NCBI GenBank assembly: GCA_049177215.1
Contig: CP185379.1
Coordinates: 2,604,001 to 2,668,000 of the forward strand
Source: Pollutiaquabacter aromativorans
GTDB taxonomy: Bacteria > Bacteroidota > Bacteroidia > AKYH767-A > 2013-40CM-41-45
Direction: 5' to 3'
Length of the DNA stretch: 64,000 nucleotides
Position 1 is the stretch's first letter. Each line of letters begins with the position of its first letter. This document shows positions 34,108 to 42,484 of this stretch, in pieces. The notes beneath the pieces are model-generated. The model did not search any database. It saw nothing but the letters and a program-made list of their open reading frames with translations, and was not told where the DNA came from. Both the position numbers and the translations under genes were made by a program.

Positions 34108-36645
34108 TCAATCCCCGTTATTATCCCAATCCACCTGCAATTCCTCCTTTTTCCTTGCAGGCGGGGCCTTTGCGGTGTCCTTGCGGAACAGCCCGAACTC
34201 CTCTTTCAGCATCGACTTGATGGTCTGCTTTTCACGGGCCAGGTCAGACCGCACCTTCTCCCCTGCACCTTTCCGGTCGTATCCGATCTTGGGATCATCG
34301 ACCGGACCTTTCATGCTAAGAAAAAGGCGGGTACGTCCCAGGCCGTCGTCTTCGACCTCTCCGAATTCCGAATTCTGTTGCTTGACCTTGCGACCCAATA
34401 CGTCCGATAAAAGGAGCTGAAGGCGGTAGTCAACGATGTTGTCGAAGTCATGCACACCGCTCAGGGAAAGGTTCAGGGCGCTGGATTGCACTTCCATCTG
34501 CGGGATGTTGATCCGCCTGCGCTCGATGGTGATGGTATTGCGGAGTGTGGAAAATCGGATGCGGTTCAGATCGGATAAGTGAATGTACTTCGCAACCGGT
34601 TGTAAGGGCGCGAAGTCATTGAGCTCTCCGTTCTCGATGGTCAGTTCGATGGCGGATCGGGTCTTGCGCGGATCATTCACCAGCCCGCTGGTCCAGGTGG
34701 AACTGAACTGTACCGACGCGCTGACCAGCCCTTTGACGTTCTTATCCGTCATCGTTTCCTGATCGAAGTTTTCCAGCTCGTAGAACAATTCCCGAATGTC
34801 GATGCGCTTGATATCCGCCACACAGCGCATGTACACACTGTCGTCGCGTGCCGCGTCAATCGTAGCGTCCATCGTACACGTTCCGTTCATCGAACGGAAA
34901 CGCAGCTGTCGCCCGGTGATTACTTCGTGATCAAGCAGGATCCTGCCGGCAATGTCCTCCGCTTTGAATCTCCTGAACGTAAGTTGACCGACTTCAACGT
35001 CGAGGTCCGCGCGCAAACGTGGATTGAATTTCAATTTGTAACTGGTATCCTCCGCACTCGTGGCACTCTTGTCGGACAAGAGTTCATCCAATTCCAGACG
35101 CGAGCTTTCCAGTCGCGCCCGCATGTAACCGGGTTGATTCGGGATGAGCAGAAACGTGATGAAATTGTCGAACGTTCCGCTCATCCGGAGATCGCTGGAA
35201 GAGATCCTGCCGCTGAGCGACTCCACGTCCACTTTGTTATTGTCGAGATGGAAGGAGCCGTCGAAATCCCGGAACTCCAGCGGATTCCGCTTCAGGGTGA
35301 AGGCCACATCCGTCAGGCGAACGGATCCCGACGCCTGCACCTTGTAGAGATTCTCTGCGTTCACGCGCGGCAGGTCGCTGACCTTTCCGGCAAAGGATAC
35401 ATCCAGGTCCATGCGCCCTCCCAAACTGGCGAGGGTATCCATCGGTATGAAGCTGCGCACCTGTGCGAGGTCCAGCCCGCAGGAGGCATGCAGCGTCAGG
35501 TACGGATGCTCCAGATCGTCCAACCGAAGATCGGCCTTGATCGGATGACCGCCCAGCTGCGCGGCCAGTGCCGGTATGACCAACTCGCTGCTCCCCTTCG
35601 CATTCCTGCTTCGAAACGAGCCGTTGAATTGAATCCGCTCGAGTGCCACGTCTTCTCCCTTTGGTTGCAATCTTCCGTCTCGGATGGAAAAGTCGACCAC
35701 AATGGCGGGGGATGATTGTTTGTTGGCAGTTCCACGGATCGTTCCCCGGAATAGAAAACGGCCCGACGTCTTGTAATCCTTAAAATAGACCTCGTACCCG
35801 GCAGGCAACAGGCTGATGAATTCTTTCAGTCCCGCTTCGCTTGCTTCTACCGTCAGGTTGAGTTTCGTGGCAACGGAGTCAACGGTGAAATCTCCGCCGA
35901 CATTGAAATCGACCGCCGCGACTTTGAGCCGGGTCGGTTCGAGCCGGTATTGTCCGGTGGTCGTGTTTACATCAAGTGCTCCCTCGAGGCGCACCGCTTT
36001 CTCTTTCAGGTAAACCGTTGAGTCGGATACGAACCGTCTGCAAAGCAGGTCACCTTCCGCTTTCAGGTTGAAGCGGTCGGAGGAGAATTTACCCGCAATG
36101 CGGGCGTCGCGGAAATTGAAGTCGTAATCCTGCCGGTTCTTTCGATCATCGTATCGCACATCCATGCGCAGCAGGTGCACAAGGGATAAATCGATTCCAC
36201 CGCTGCCGGTCGCGGCCGTTGAATCCGTTTTCCAGATAATGTAATTCGGTTCCCCTTGTTCGTCTATCCGAAGCCTGATGAATCCGTCGTTGGCGGTGAT
36301 GCGGCGGATGACAATGTCTTTACGTAACAGACCGGCCAGGTTGAACTGCAGGGAGATCCGTTCGGCCCGCAACAAGGTGTCGCTTTCTTTCCCCGCGACC
36401 GCGTCCATTGCCGTCACCTCCTTCATTTCAAAGGAAGCAAAAGGGAAGTGGCGCAGCAGGGAAATATCGAAATCACTTACTTTGATCTCCGACCGCAAAT
36501 GCCGGTTCAATTCCGAAATGATTTTCTGCTTAACCTCCGCTTCGTAAAATACGGTGACCACCAGCACCAACGCCAGGAATGCGCCACCTGCTACCAGCAG
36601 CAGGCGGAGGAATATGCGCAACAGGCGAGAGCGGGCGAACTGCAT
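34108..36645 (-). CDS. AsmA-family inner-membrane-anchored protein
   Basis: 845 residues. One N-terminal transmembrane anchor (about 10-30, LLRIFLRLLLVAGGAFLALV) followed by a long periplasmic chain of repeated beta-strands. The N-terminal DFDISLLRHFPFASFEMKEV is a standard AsmA signature, and the C-terminal part has NGELNDFAPLQPVAKYIHLSD, typical of the AsmA-like C-terminal region. These proteins form bridge-like lipid-transfer grooves between the inner and outer membranes. The tail is Lys-rich and ends in DWDNNGD. It is a single gene flanked by non-overlapping minus-strand neighbours. Confidence 0.87.
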   Translation of the reverse strand: MQFARSRLLRIFLRLLLVAGGAFLALVLVVTVFYEAEVKQKIISELNRHLRSEIKVSDFDISLLRHFPFASFEMKEVTAMDAVAGKESDTLLRAERISLQFNLAGLLRKDIVIRRITANDGFIRLRIDEQGEPNYIIWKTDSTAATGSGGIDLSLVHLLRMDVRYDDRKNRQDYDFNFRDARIAGKFSSDRFNLKAEGDLLCRRFVSDSTVYLKEKAVRLEGALDVNTTTGQYRLEPTRLKVAAVDFNVGGDFTVDSVATKLNLTVEASEAGLKEFISLLPAGYEVYFKDYKTSGRFLFRGTIRGTANKQSSPAIVVDFSIRDGRLQPKGEDVALERIQFNGSFRSRNAKGSSELVIPALAAQLGGHPIKADLRLDDLEHPYLTLHASCGLDLAQVRSFIPMDTLASLGGRMDLDVSFAGKVSDLPRVNAENLYKVQASGSVRLTDVAFTLKRNPLEFRDFDGSFHLDNNKVDVESLSGRISSSDLRMSGTFDNFITFLLIPNQPGYMRARLESSRLELDELLSDKSATSAEDTSYKLKFNPRLRADLDVEVGQLTFRRFKAEDIAGRILLDHEVITGRQLRFRSMNGTCTMDATIDAARDDSVYMRCVADIKRIDIRELFYELENFDQETMTDKNVKGLVSASVQFSSTWTSGLVNDPRKTRSAIELTIENGELNDFAPLQPVAKYIHLSDLNRIRFSTLRNTITIERRRINIPQMEVQSSALNLSLSGVHDFDNIVDYRLQLLLSDVLGRKVKQQNSEFGEVEDDGLGRTRLFLSMKGPVDDPKIGYDRKGAGEKVRSDLAREKQTIKSMLKEEFGLFRKDTAKAPPARKKEELQVDWDNNGD

Positions 36646-36720
36646 CCGATCGGATGAACGAAGACATCCTTCAAAGGTTGCATAACGCCGGGGAGCCGGG
36701 GGAATTGTTATCCCGGGGAC

Positions 36721-36750
36721 AAAAAAAGCGAACCCTCGGGTTCGCTTTTT
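36721..36750 (-). terminator. strong terminator downstream of the superoxide dismutase gene
   Basis: Near-perfect hairpin AAAAAGCGAACCC / GGGTTCGCTTTTT (13 bp, minimal loop) ending in seven T residues on the minus strand, 22 nt past the sod stop. The A-run and T-run flank it on both sides, so it may work in both directions. Confidence 0.85.
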
Positions 36751-36771
36751 AAAGCAAGTTTGCTGGAATAA

Positions 36772-37380
36772 TCACTTCATCGCAGCAGTGAAACGACGGG
36801 CGACTTCGTCCCAGTTGACCACATTCCACCAGGCGGAGATGTAATCGGGTCTGCGGTTCTGGTAATGCAGGTAGTAAGCATGTTCCCAAACGTCGAGTCC
36901 GAGGATCGGCGTCCCTTTGAGATCCGAAATATCCATCAAGGGGTTGTCCTGATTCGGGCTGGATCCAATGGCCAGTTTCTTCTCGGGCGTTACGACCAGC
37001 CAGGCCCAACCGCTTCCGAAACGTGTCGCGCCGGCCGTGGCGAACTTGGATTTGAATTCATCCACCGAAGAGAACGTGCTTGTGATCGCGTCCGCGAGCG
37101 GGCCGGAGAGCGCGCCGCCACCCGGCTTCATCAGTTCCCAAAAGAGACTGTGATTGTAGTGGCCGCCGCCGTTATTGCGTACCGCGACCGGAAGTGTCGA
37201 AATCTTGCGGCAGATCTCTTCGATGCTGAGTTTCTCCGCATCGGTTCCTGCAATCGCGTTATTGAGATTGGTTACATAAGCCTGATGGTGCTTACCGTGG
37301 TGGATCTCCATGGTACGCGCATCGATGTGCGGCTCCAGCGCGTTGAACGCATAAGAAAGGACGGGAAGTTCGAATGCCAT
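36772..37380 (-). CDS. sodA: superoxide dismutase (Mn/Fe family)
   Basis: 202 residues, full length. It dismutates superoxide to oxygen and hydrogen peroxide in the cytoplasm. Metal ligands are His27 (MEIHHGKHH), His77 (GGGHYNHSLFW) and Asp and His in LDVWEHAYYLHYQNRR near residues 163-167. The sequence SPNQDNPLMD resembles the Mn-type NQDSPLM motif, whose Gln is diagnostic of Mn or cambialistic enzymes, so sodA is preferred over sodB. A minus-strand promoter element lies 53 nt upstream and a strong terminator downstream: a monocistronic gene. Confidence 0.94.
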   Translation of the reverse strand: MAFELPVLSYAFNALEPHIDARTMEIHHGKHHQAYVTNLNNAIAGTDAEKLSIEEICRKISTLPVAVRNNGGGHYNHSLFWELMKPGGGALSGPLADAITSTFSSVDEFKSKFATAGATRFGSGWAWLVVTPEKKLAIGSSPNQDNPLMDISDLKGTPILGLDVWEHAYYLHYQNRRPDYISAWWNVVNWDEVARRFTAAMK

Positions 37381-37433
37381 GATGTGTCTTTTTTAACAAT
37401 AGTTGGACGGGAAATCCGGATGATTTCCTGATG

Positions 37434-37441
37434 CAAAAATA
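37434..37441 (-). promoter_or_regulatory. -7 box TATTTTTG upstream of superoxide dismutase
   Basis: A perfect TAnnTTTG match, read on the minus strand, giving a leader of about 50 nt. A TTG lies 26 nt further upstream, a little beyond the usual spacing. Confidence 0.5.
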
Positions 37442-37485
37442 CGAGAAATGAACCAGTAATATCCTGCCAATACAAGGCAGAAAAA

Positions 37486-39111
37486 TCAACTCCCCTTGAC
37501 CGCTACCTGCTGCTTGCCGATCAATTCGAGTGCCTGTCGAAGTGTCTGGTCCAGCGAGTGGATAACCGGATAAAAGCCATCGTTCTTCCAGATCTGTCGG
37601 GCAATGAGGGCCTTGAGCTGCGTCCGGATGATGGCCGATGAAATACGCGCCCCGGCAGGGTCCGCCTTCATGCCGGACTTCCGGGCATAGGTCAGGAATT
37701 CGTTGTAGATCTTATCATCGACATGGAAACCCTGGTTGAAGGCGTCGAAATCCTTGTACCCGGTAATTTCCTTGCGGTGCAAGTCGAGGTAATCGTAGGC
37801 AAACTGGTTGATCAGCCCCTTACCGTTCGCTTCACTGTAGTAATCGGATGTTCCGGCAGTGTCGAGTGGAACGAATACATCCGGCATGATGCCACCGCCA
37901 CCGTAGACGATCTTCCCGCCGGGTGTTGTATATCTTAAAGAATCCGCGAATTTGATGCTGTCCTGCGAGAGCAATTCTCCATGCTGGTACCGCGAAAGCA
38001 GTTCGGTCTCGTACTGCTCATAACCGGCCGTGTAGGGCTTTTGAATGCTACGTCCGGTCGGTGTATAATAGCGTGCGACGGTGAGCCGAACCGCTGAGCC
38101 GTCGGGAAATTCGCTTTGCTCCTGGACCAGGCCTTTCCCGAAGGAACGACGGCCAACGATGGTGGCACGGTCCCAGTCTTGTACGGCTCCGGATACGATC
38201 TCACTCGCCGAAGCGCTGCCTTCATCGATCAGGATCACCAGCGCGCCCTCTTCAAAGAAACCGCGGGAGGTTGCCCGGAAGGTTTCCTTGGGACGGTTCC
38301 GCCCTTCGGTGTAAACGATCATTTTTCCGTCCGGGAGATATTCATCGGCAATCTGGATGGCCGTTTTCAAATATCCGCCCGGATTTCCGCGCAGATCGAG
38401 GATCAGGTTTTGCATACCCTTCTCCTTCAGGTCGGCGAAAGCCTTGAGGTATTCATCATAGGTCTTGTCTGCGAAGTGGCCGATCTTGATATAACCGGTT
38501 TCACGGTTCAGCATGTAGCCTACGTCGACACTGTAGATCGGAATCTTACCACGCTTGATGGTGAAATCGATCGTTTGTCCGGTTGAACGACGGAGAATCG
38601 TCACCTTGACCATGGTCCCGCTTGGTCCGCGCAACAATTGCATGACCTGGGTGTTCGTGATCTTGATCCCGCCCACATTCTTTCCTTCGACACGGATGAT
38701 GCGGTCACCGGCCTGGATTCCCAGTTGCTCCGAAGGTCCTCCCGCAAGGGCGGAAACGACCATGATCGTATCGTCCTGAATGTGAAACTCGACGCCGATT
38801 CCGTCGAAGTTCCCTTCCAGCGGTTCATTCATCGCTTGCAGGTCTTCGCCCGGTATGTAAGAAGAATGCGGGTCGAGCTGGTGCAGCATATCCTCGATCG
38901 TACTTTCGACCAGCGCGCGGGAGTTCACCGTGTCAACGTACTCGTTCGAGATGTAATTGATCACATCGTTGAGCTTGTTGAATTGCCCGGTCCGGAACGT
39001 GAAAAAGCCCCGCGAGCTGCGATACGGTTCACTCATCCGCATACCGATATATATGCCGGCCGCCAGCATGATCGCCAGCAGTAAGGGTTGCCAAATCCTG
39101 GAACTACGCAC
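37486..39111 (-). CDS. S41 family C-terminal processing protease, intact
   Basis: 541 residues from GTG 39111. An N-terminal membrane anchor (about 7-22) precedes a PDZ domain (GPSEQLGIQAGDRIIRVEG) and the S41 core with DLRGNPGGYLKTAI, DEGSASASEIVSG (catalytic Ser) and RRSFGKGLVQEQ (catalytic Lys). These periplasmic peptidases cut C-termini and turn over envelope proteins. It is paralogous to the frameshifted gene at 16.8-18.4 kb and may cover its function. The downstream region is convergent with no gene; sod is separate. Confidence 0.93.
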   Translation of the reverse strand: MRSSRIWQPLLLAIMLAAGIYIGMRMSEPYRSSRGFFTFRTGQFNKLNDVINYISNEYVDTVNSRALVESTIEDMLHQLDPHSSYIPGEDLQAMNEPLEGNFDGIGVEFHIQDDTIMVVSALAGGPSEQLGIQAGDRIIRVEGKNVGGIKITNTQVMQLLRGPSGTMVKVTILRRSTGQTIDFTIKRGKIPIYSVDVGYMLNRETGYIKIGHFADKTYDEYLKAFADLKEKGMQNLILDLRGNPGGYLKTAIQIADEYLPDGKMIVYTEGRNRPKETFRATSRGFFEEGALVILIDEGSASASEIVSGAVQDWDRATIVGRRSFGKGLVQEQSEFPDGSAVRLTVARYYTPTGRSIQKPYTAGYEQYETELLSRYQHGELLSQDSIKFADSLRYTTPGGKIVYGGGGIMPDVFVPLDTAGTSDYYSEANGKGLINQFAYDYLDLHRKEITGYKDFDAFNQGFHVDDKIYNEFLTYARKSGMKADPAGARISSAIIRTQLKALIARQIWKNDGFYPVIHSLDQTLRQALELIGKQQVAVKGS

Positions 39112-39158
39112 GGATGATTACTTGTAAATGAGCGATAACGTAAAACGCGGAAAAAGGT

Positions 39159-39635
39159 TCAACTATTGAGTTCCGGGGCTGGTGCATATTGCCGCACTTC
39201 TACCCCGAATCGACGCAGGAAATCAACGCCTTCGTCGGTTCCGATGCCCTTATAGGTCGCGTAGGACTGCAGGTAAAAGACCCGCTTGATGCCCATGGTA
39301 TAGATGATCCGGGCACAAGCCAGACAGGGCGACAGGGTGATGTACAACGTACAACCGTCCACTGAAACATTGTTCTTGGACGCGTACAGGATGGCATTCT
39401 GTTCGGCATGAAGGGCCAGGGAGCAGGAGCCTTTGCTGTCGCGCGGACAGCCTGTCTCAGGCCATTCTTCGTCGCAGTTATGGGTTCCGGCAGGCGGACC
39501 ATTGTAACCCAGCGAAACGATGCGGGTGTCTTTGGTCAATACGGCACCGACTTTGATCTTGACGCAATGCGACTTACGGGCCAGGTTCTGGGCCAGATCC
39601 ATATAGATCTCATCAAACGAGGGTCGGTCTTGCAT
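39159..39635 (-). CDS. deoxycytidylate (dCMP) deaminase family protein
   Basis: 158 residues. The zinc deaminase motifs are SLALHAEQNAILYAS (His and Glu of HAE) and SPCLACARIIYTMGI (Cys pair). The N-terminal FDEIYMDLAQNLARKSHCVKIKVGAVLTKD and YNGPPAGTHNCDE motifs mark the dCMP deaminase/ComEB subfamily, which converts dCMP to dUMP for dTTP synthesis. Extra Cys/His residues around CDEEWPETGCPRDSKGSC could bind a second zinc. A -7 box lies only 4 nt upstream. Confidence 0.9.
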   Translation of the reverse strand: MQDRPSFDEIYMDLAQNLARKSHCVKIKVGAVLTKDTRIVSLGYNGPPAGTHNCDEEWPETGCPRDSKGSCSLALHAEQNAILYASKNNVSVDGCTLYITLSPCLACARIIYTMGIKRVFYLQSYATYKGIGTDEGVDFLRRFGVEVRQYAPAPELNS

Positions 39636-39639
39636 GCTG

Positions 39640-39647
39640 TAAAGATA
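39640..39647 (-). promoter_or_regulatory. -7 box TATCTTTA abutting the dCMP deaminase start
   Basis: One mismatch to TAnnTTTG on the minus strand. It ends 4 nt before the ATG at 39635, implying a leaderless or nearly leaderless mRNA. Confidence 0.45.
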
Positions 39648-39747
39648 GCGAGAATTCCACCTTTGGACTTTCCGGCTGTAACGGAATAGGACAATCCCCG
39701 TACTACCAGTTTAAATCCGGTTTCGGCCTTGAGCCGATTGCTGCGCG

Positions 39748-40530
39748 ATGAATCCATTCGAAGCTCTTCTACTTTGCCTGGTAGCCTTTGGCGGCAGCCT
39801 GCTGACCTTCTTTTCCGGTTTCGGCCTGGGTACACTCCTGATGCCGGTGCTGGCCGTATTCTTCCCGATCGAGATCGCCATCGGGATGACGGCAATCGTA
39901 CACCTGAGCAATAACCTGTTCAAACTCGCGCTTGTCGGCACCAAGGCGAAAAGTGATATCATCCTTCGTTTCGGAATCCCGTCCGTATTGGCCGCCTTGA
40001 TCGGCGCGTTCCTGCTGAATTTCCTCACCGAGATCGCGCCTTTGCACACCTGGCAGTGGGGAAGCCATACCTGTACCATCACACCGGTAAAATTGGTGGT
40101 GGCGATCCTGCTTGCCTTCTTCTCCGTCTTCGAACTCGTGCCCCGGTTGCGTCACTGGCAAGTCGATCAGCGCTATATGATCCACGGAGGACTGTTGTCC
40201 GGTTTCTTTGGTGGCTTGTCGGGGCATCAGGGAGCCTTGCGCTCCGCCTTTTTGATGCGGGCAGGCATGGACAAGGAAACGTTCATTGGCACCGGCGTGG
40301 CGATCGCTTGCATGACCGACCTGGCCCGTATGTCGATCTATCTCGGTCATTGGACACAACTCCCTCCTGAAACCAGCATTACCCCGATCATTCTGGCCAT
40401 CCTTTCCGCTTTTGCAGGCGCTCTGATCGGCCGGCGCTTCCTTCGGAAGATGGGAATGAAGACCGTTCAAAACGTCGTAGGAATCGCGCTGTTGCTGTTT
40501 TCCGGCTTACTCGCGGCAGGCATCGTCTGA
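39748..40530 (+). CDS. TauE/SafE family sulfite/anion exporter-like membrane protein
   Basis: 260 residues with about eight transmembrane segments. The duplicated family signature appears as FGGSLLTFFSGFGLGTLLMPVL at the N-terminus and GGLLSGFFGGLSGHQGALRSAFLMR in the second half. TauE/SafE proteins export or take up organosulfur compounds and other anions; the substrate here is unknown. The gene is divergent from the dCMP deaminase (112 nt between starts). It is a single gene, followed by a short inverted repeat. Confidence 0.88.
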   Translation: MNPFEALLLCLVAFGGSLLTFFSGFGLGTLLMPVLAVFFPIEIAIGMTAIVHLSNNLFKLALVGTKAKSDIILRFGIPSVLAALIGAFLLNFLTEIAPLHTWQWGSHTCTITPVKLVVAILLAFFSVFELVPRLRHWQVDQRYMIHGGLLSGFFGGLSGHQGALRSAFLMRAGMDKETFIGTGVAIACMTDLARMSIYLGHWTQLPPETSITPIILAILSAFAGALIGRRFLRKMGMKTVQNVVGIALLLFSGLLAAGIV

Positions 40531-40532
40531 TT

Positions 40533-40549
40533 ATAGGGAGTACCCCTAT
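40533..40549 (+). repeat. inverted repeat ATAGGG-AGTAC-CCCTAT
   Basis: Perfect 6-bp arms around a 5-nt loop, between the TauE gene and the DUF3267 gene. It resembles the AGGGGT/ACCCCT elements at 52.6 and 56.2 kb. No T-run follows, so it is not an obvious terminator. Confidence 0.4.
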
Positions 40550-40603
40550 TGTTGATTTTCAGGATTTTTCTTATTTTCATCCTAACAGGAACTGGAACAT
40601 CCT

Positions 40604-41212
40604 ATGCAGCTGAGTCCGGAACAACTCAGCGCGAATGGCTATCGCTTTCAATCCAGCATACGGTTTGAAAGCATCAATCAATTCGTGCAAGATCGATTGC
40701 AGCGAGGTGGTGCATTGCTACGACTTTACTGGCTTTGCGTCGTTGCCTCGGTATTTGCCATGTCGCATGTCCTTTGGAAGCAGGATATCGTGACCCTCGA
40801 CCTGCTGGCGGGCGGGATCGGATTCGGACTTGCCGGATTTCTTGTCATCGTGTTACCGGCACACGAAGCCATCCACGGTATCACCTATAAATTGCTTGGC
40901 GCCCCGAGCATCAGCTTTCATGCCGACTGGAAACGCATGTTCTTCTTCGCCGCGGCCGATCGCTTCGTACTCAACCGACGCGAATTCATCCTGGTTGCCG
41001 CAGCTCCTTTCATCCTGCTGACCATCGGATTGCTGGCTGCGCAGTTTTTCACCAACGGCATGTTACAGCTCGCCATCGCGACCAACCTGGTGCTGCATAC
41101 CGGCGGCTGCATTGGTGATTTCACGCTGGTAGCCTATTCCATGTCACTCGGCGAAAAATTCTGCACCTACGACGACCTGCAGAAACAGGAAACCTTCTTC
41201 TATCAGAAGTGA
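40604..41212 (+). CDS. DUF3267 putative membrane zinc metalloprotease
   Basis: 202 residues with about four transmembrane segments. The motif PAHEAIHGITYKLLG contains HExxH (HEAIH) in a membrane-embedded helix, and a later TNLVLHTGGCIGDF segment offers further polar residues. This matches the DUF3267 family of predicted intramembrane zincin peptidases. No experimental role is known to me. Start ATG 40604. It is convergent with the DedA gene: their stops are only 3 nt apart. Confidence 0.8.
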   Translation: MQLSPEQLSANGYRFQSSIRFESINQFVQDRLQRGGALLRLYWLCVVASVFAMSHVLWKQDIVTLDLLAGGIGFGLAGFLVIVLPAHEAIHGITYKLLGAPSISFHADWKRMFFFAAADRFVLNRREFILVAAAPFILLTIGLLAAQFFTNGMLQLAIATNLVLHTGGCIGDFTLVAYSMSLGEKFCTYDDLQKQETFFYQK

Positions 41213-41214
41213 GT

Positions 41215-41949
41215 TTATTGCGACTTTCCTGAAAAACGGTGACGCAACCAGGTGATGATCATCGGAAGGATCGAGAGGAAAATGATTCCCACCACGACCG
41301 CCTCGAAGTGCTTCTTGACCCAGGGATTCTGCCCCAGCGCGTAGCCGGCAAGCGACATGGAAGCGATCCAGAGGAAGCCTCCGGCGATATCGTACGGAAG
41401 GAACTTTTTCTTGTAGTTCATCCTGCCTACACCGGCTACAAATGGGGTGAACGTGCGTACGATCGGAACGAAGCGTGCCATGATAATTGCCTTGGTCCCG
41501 TACTTTTCGAAGAACGTATGCGTGCGGTCCATGTACTCCTGCTTGACGAGTGCTTTCCCGCCAATTTTCATTTTTAATGCGCGTTGTCCGAAAAATCTCC
41601 CGATCGCGTAGTTGGAGTTATCCCCCAACACCGCCGCTATGAACAGTAGCCCGATCAGGAATCCGATCTGTAAAGGCGCATCCGGCTGATCGGCCGTGCG
41701 TGCGCATAACGCCCCCGCCGCGAACAACAAGGAATCACCGGGAAGAAACGGCATGATCACCAGACCCGTCTCCACGAAAATGATCAGGAACAGGATGGCG
41801 TAGATCGTACTGCCATATTGAAGGACCAATGCATCCAGATGGTCGTTGATGTGCAGGATAAAATCCAGTAAGAATTTGATCGTTTCCAAGAAGAGCCGGT
41901 TGAATTTGCGTAAAAGTACTATTCGGGACGCACATAACCCGGTAGCCAT
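41215..41949 (-). CDS. DedA family (VTT domain) membrane protein
   Basis: 244 residues from ATG 41949; a TTG at 41889 would give a 224-residue protein closer to family starts (ETIKFLLDFILHINDHL). The VTT/SNARE-associated core is clear: IFVETGLVIMPFLPGDSLLFAAG, GDNSNYAIGRFFGQ, ARFVPIVRTFTPFVAGVGRM and GGFLWIASMSLAGYALG. DedA proteins are implicated in undecaprenyl-phosphate or phospholipid flipping and membrane potential homeostasis. The frame stays open to 42057, overlapping the divergent gene, which is not expected. Confidence 0.9.
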   Translation of the reverse strand: MATGLCASRIVLLRKFNRLFLETIKFLLDFILHINDHLDALVLQYGSTIYAILFLIIFVETGLVIMPFLPGDSLLFAAGALCARTADQPDAPLQIGFLIGLLFIAAVLGDNSNYAIGRFFGQRALKMKIGGKALVKQEYMDRTHTFFEKYGTKAIIMARFVPIVRTFTPFVAGVGRMNYKKKFLPYDIAGGFLWIASMSLAGYALGQNPWVKKHFEAVVVGIIFLSILPMIITWLRHRFSGKSQ

Positions 41950-42005
41950 GACGCCGGTCAAAGAAGCGCCTACGGTTCGGCAGAAAGAATCAGCCGGCAG
42001 AGCAA

Positions 42006-42013
42006 TACATTTG
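42006..42013 (+). promoter_or_regulatory. -7 box TACATTTG abutting the CopD-like start
   Basis: A perfect TAnnTTTG match ending 4 nt before ATG 42018 and 7 nt before a second ATG at 42021. Confidence 0.5.
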
Positions 42014-42017
42014 CCCG

Positions 42018-42461
42018 ATGATGGCCTGGTTGATCTTCTTTCATCTGGTCGGTGCAACGATCTGGACAGGCGGTCACCTCATTCTTGCGACGCGTATCCT
42101 TCCGGAAGCGTTGCGGAAACGGGACCCCGCGATCCTGAAAGCCTTTGAAGAGCCGTTTGAAAAAATCGGCATACCGGCCTTGCTGGTGCAAACGATTACC
42201 GGCTTATTGCTTGCCGGACATTACCTGAATCATTGGTGGTATGCATTCCGGTTCGAAACGCCGATGCATACCTGGATCGCCTGGAAACTGATGTTTCTGG
42301 GAGCGACGATCCTGATTGCCGCACACGCCCGCATACGGCTGATCACGCGACTCAAAGAAGAGAACCTCGGCTACCTCGCGGCCCACATTATCGTGATCAC
42401 CCTGCTGTCCATCGCATTCCTGGTGCTGGGCACAACCCTTCGCATGGGCGGATGGAGTTGA
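42018..42461 (+). CDS. CopD-like four-TM membrane protein
   Basis: 147 residues (146 from ATG 42021). Four hydrophobic segments, with a conserved-looking FFHLVGATIWTGGHLIL in helix 1 and histidines in helix 2 (GHYLNHWW), helix 3 and the loop before helix 4 (AAHARIRL). This resembles the CopD/YozB-type membrane domain, linked to copper transport or heme-like redox binding. Another protein of the same type lies at 61.5 kb. The gene is divergent from dedA, and its start codon lies almost on the promoter box. Confidence 0.72.
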   Translation: MMAWLIFFHLVGATIWTGGHLILATRILPEALRKRDPAILKAFEEPFEKIGIPALLVQTITGLLLAGHYLNHWWYAFRFETPMHTWIAWKLMFLGATILIAAHARIRLITRLKEENLGYLAAHIIVITLLSIAFLVLGTTLRMGGWS

Positions 42462-42484
42462 TCACCCGGTCGTAAAATGCCGGA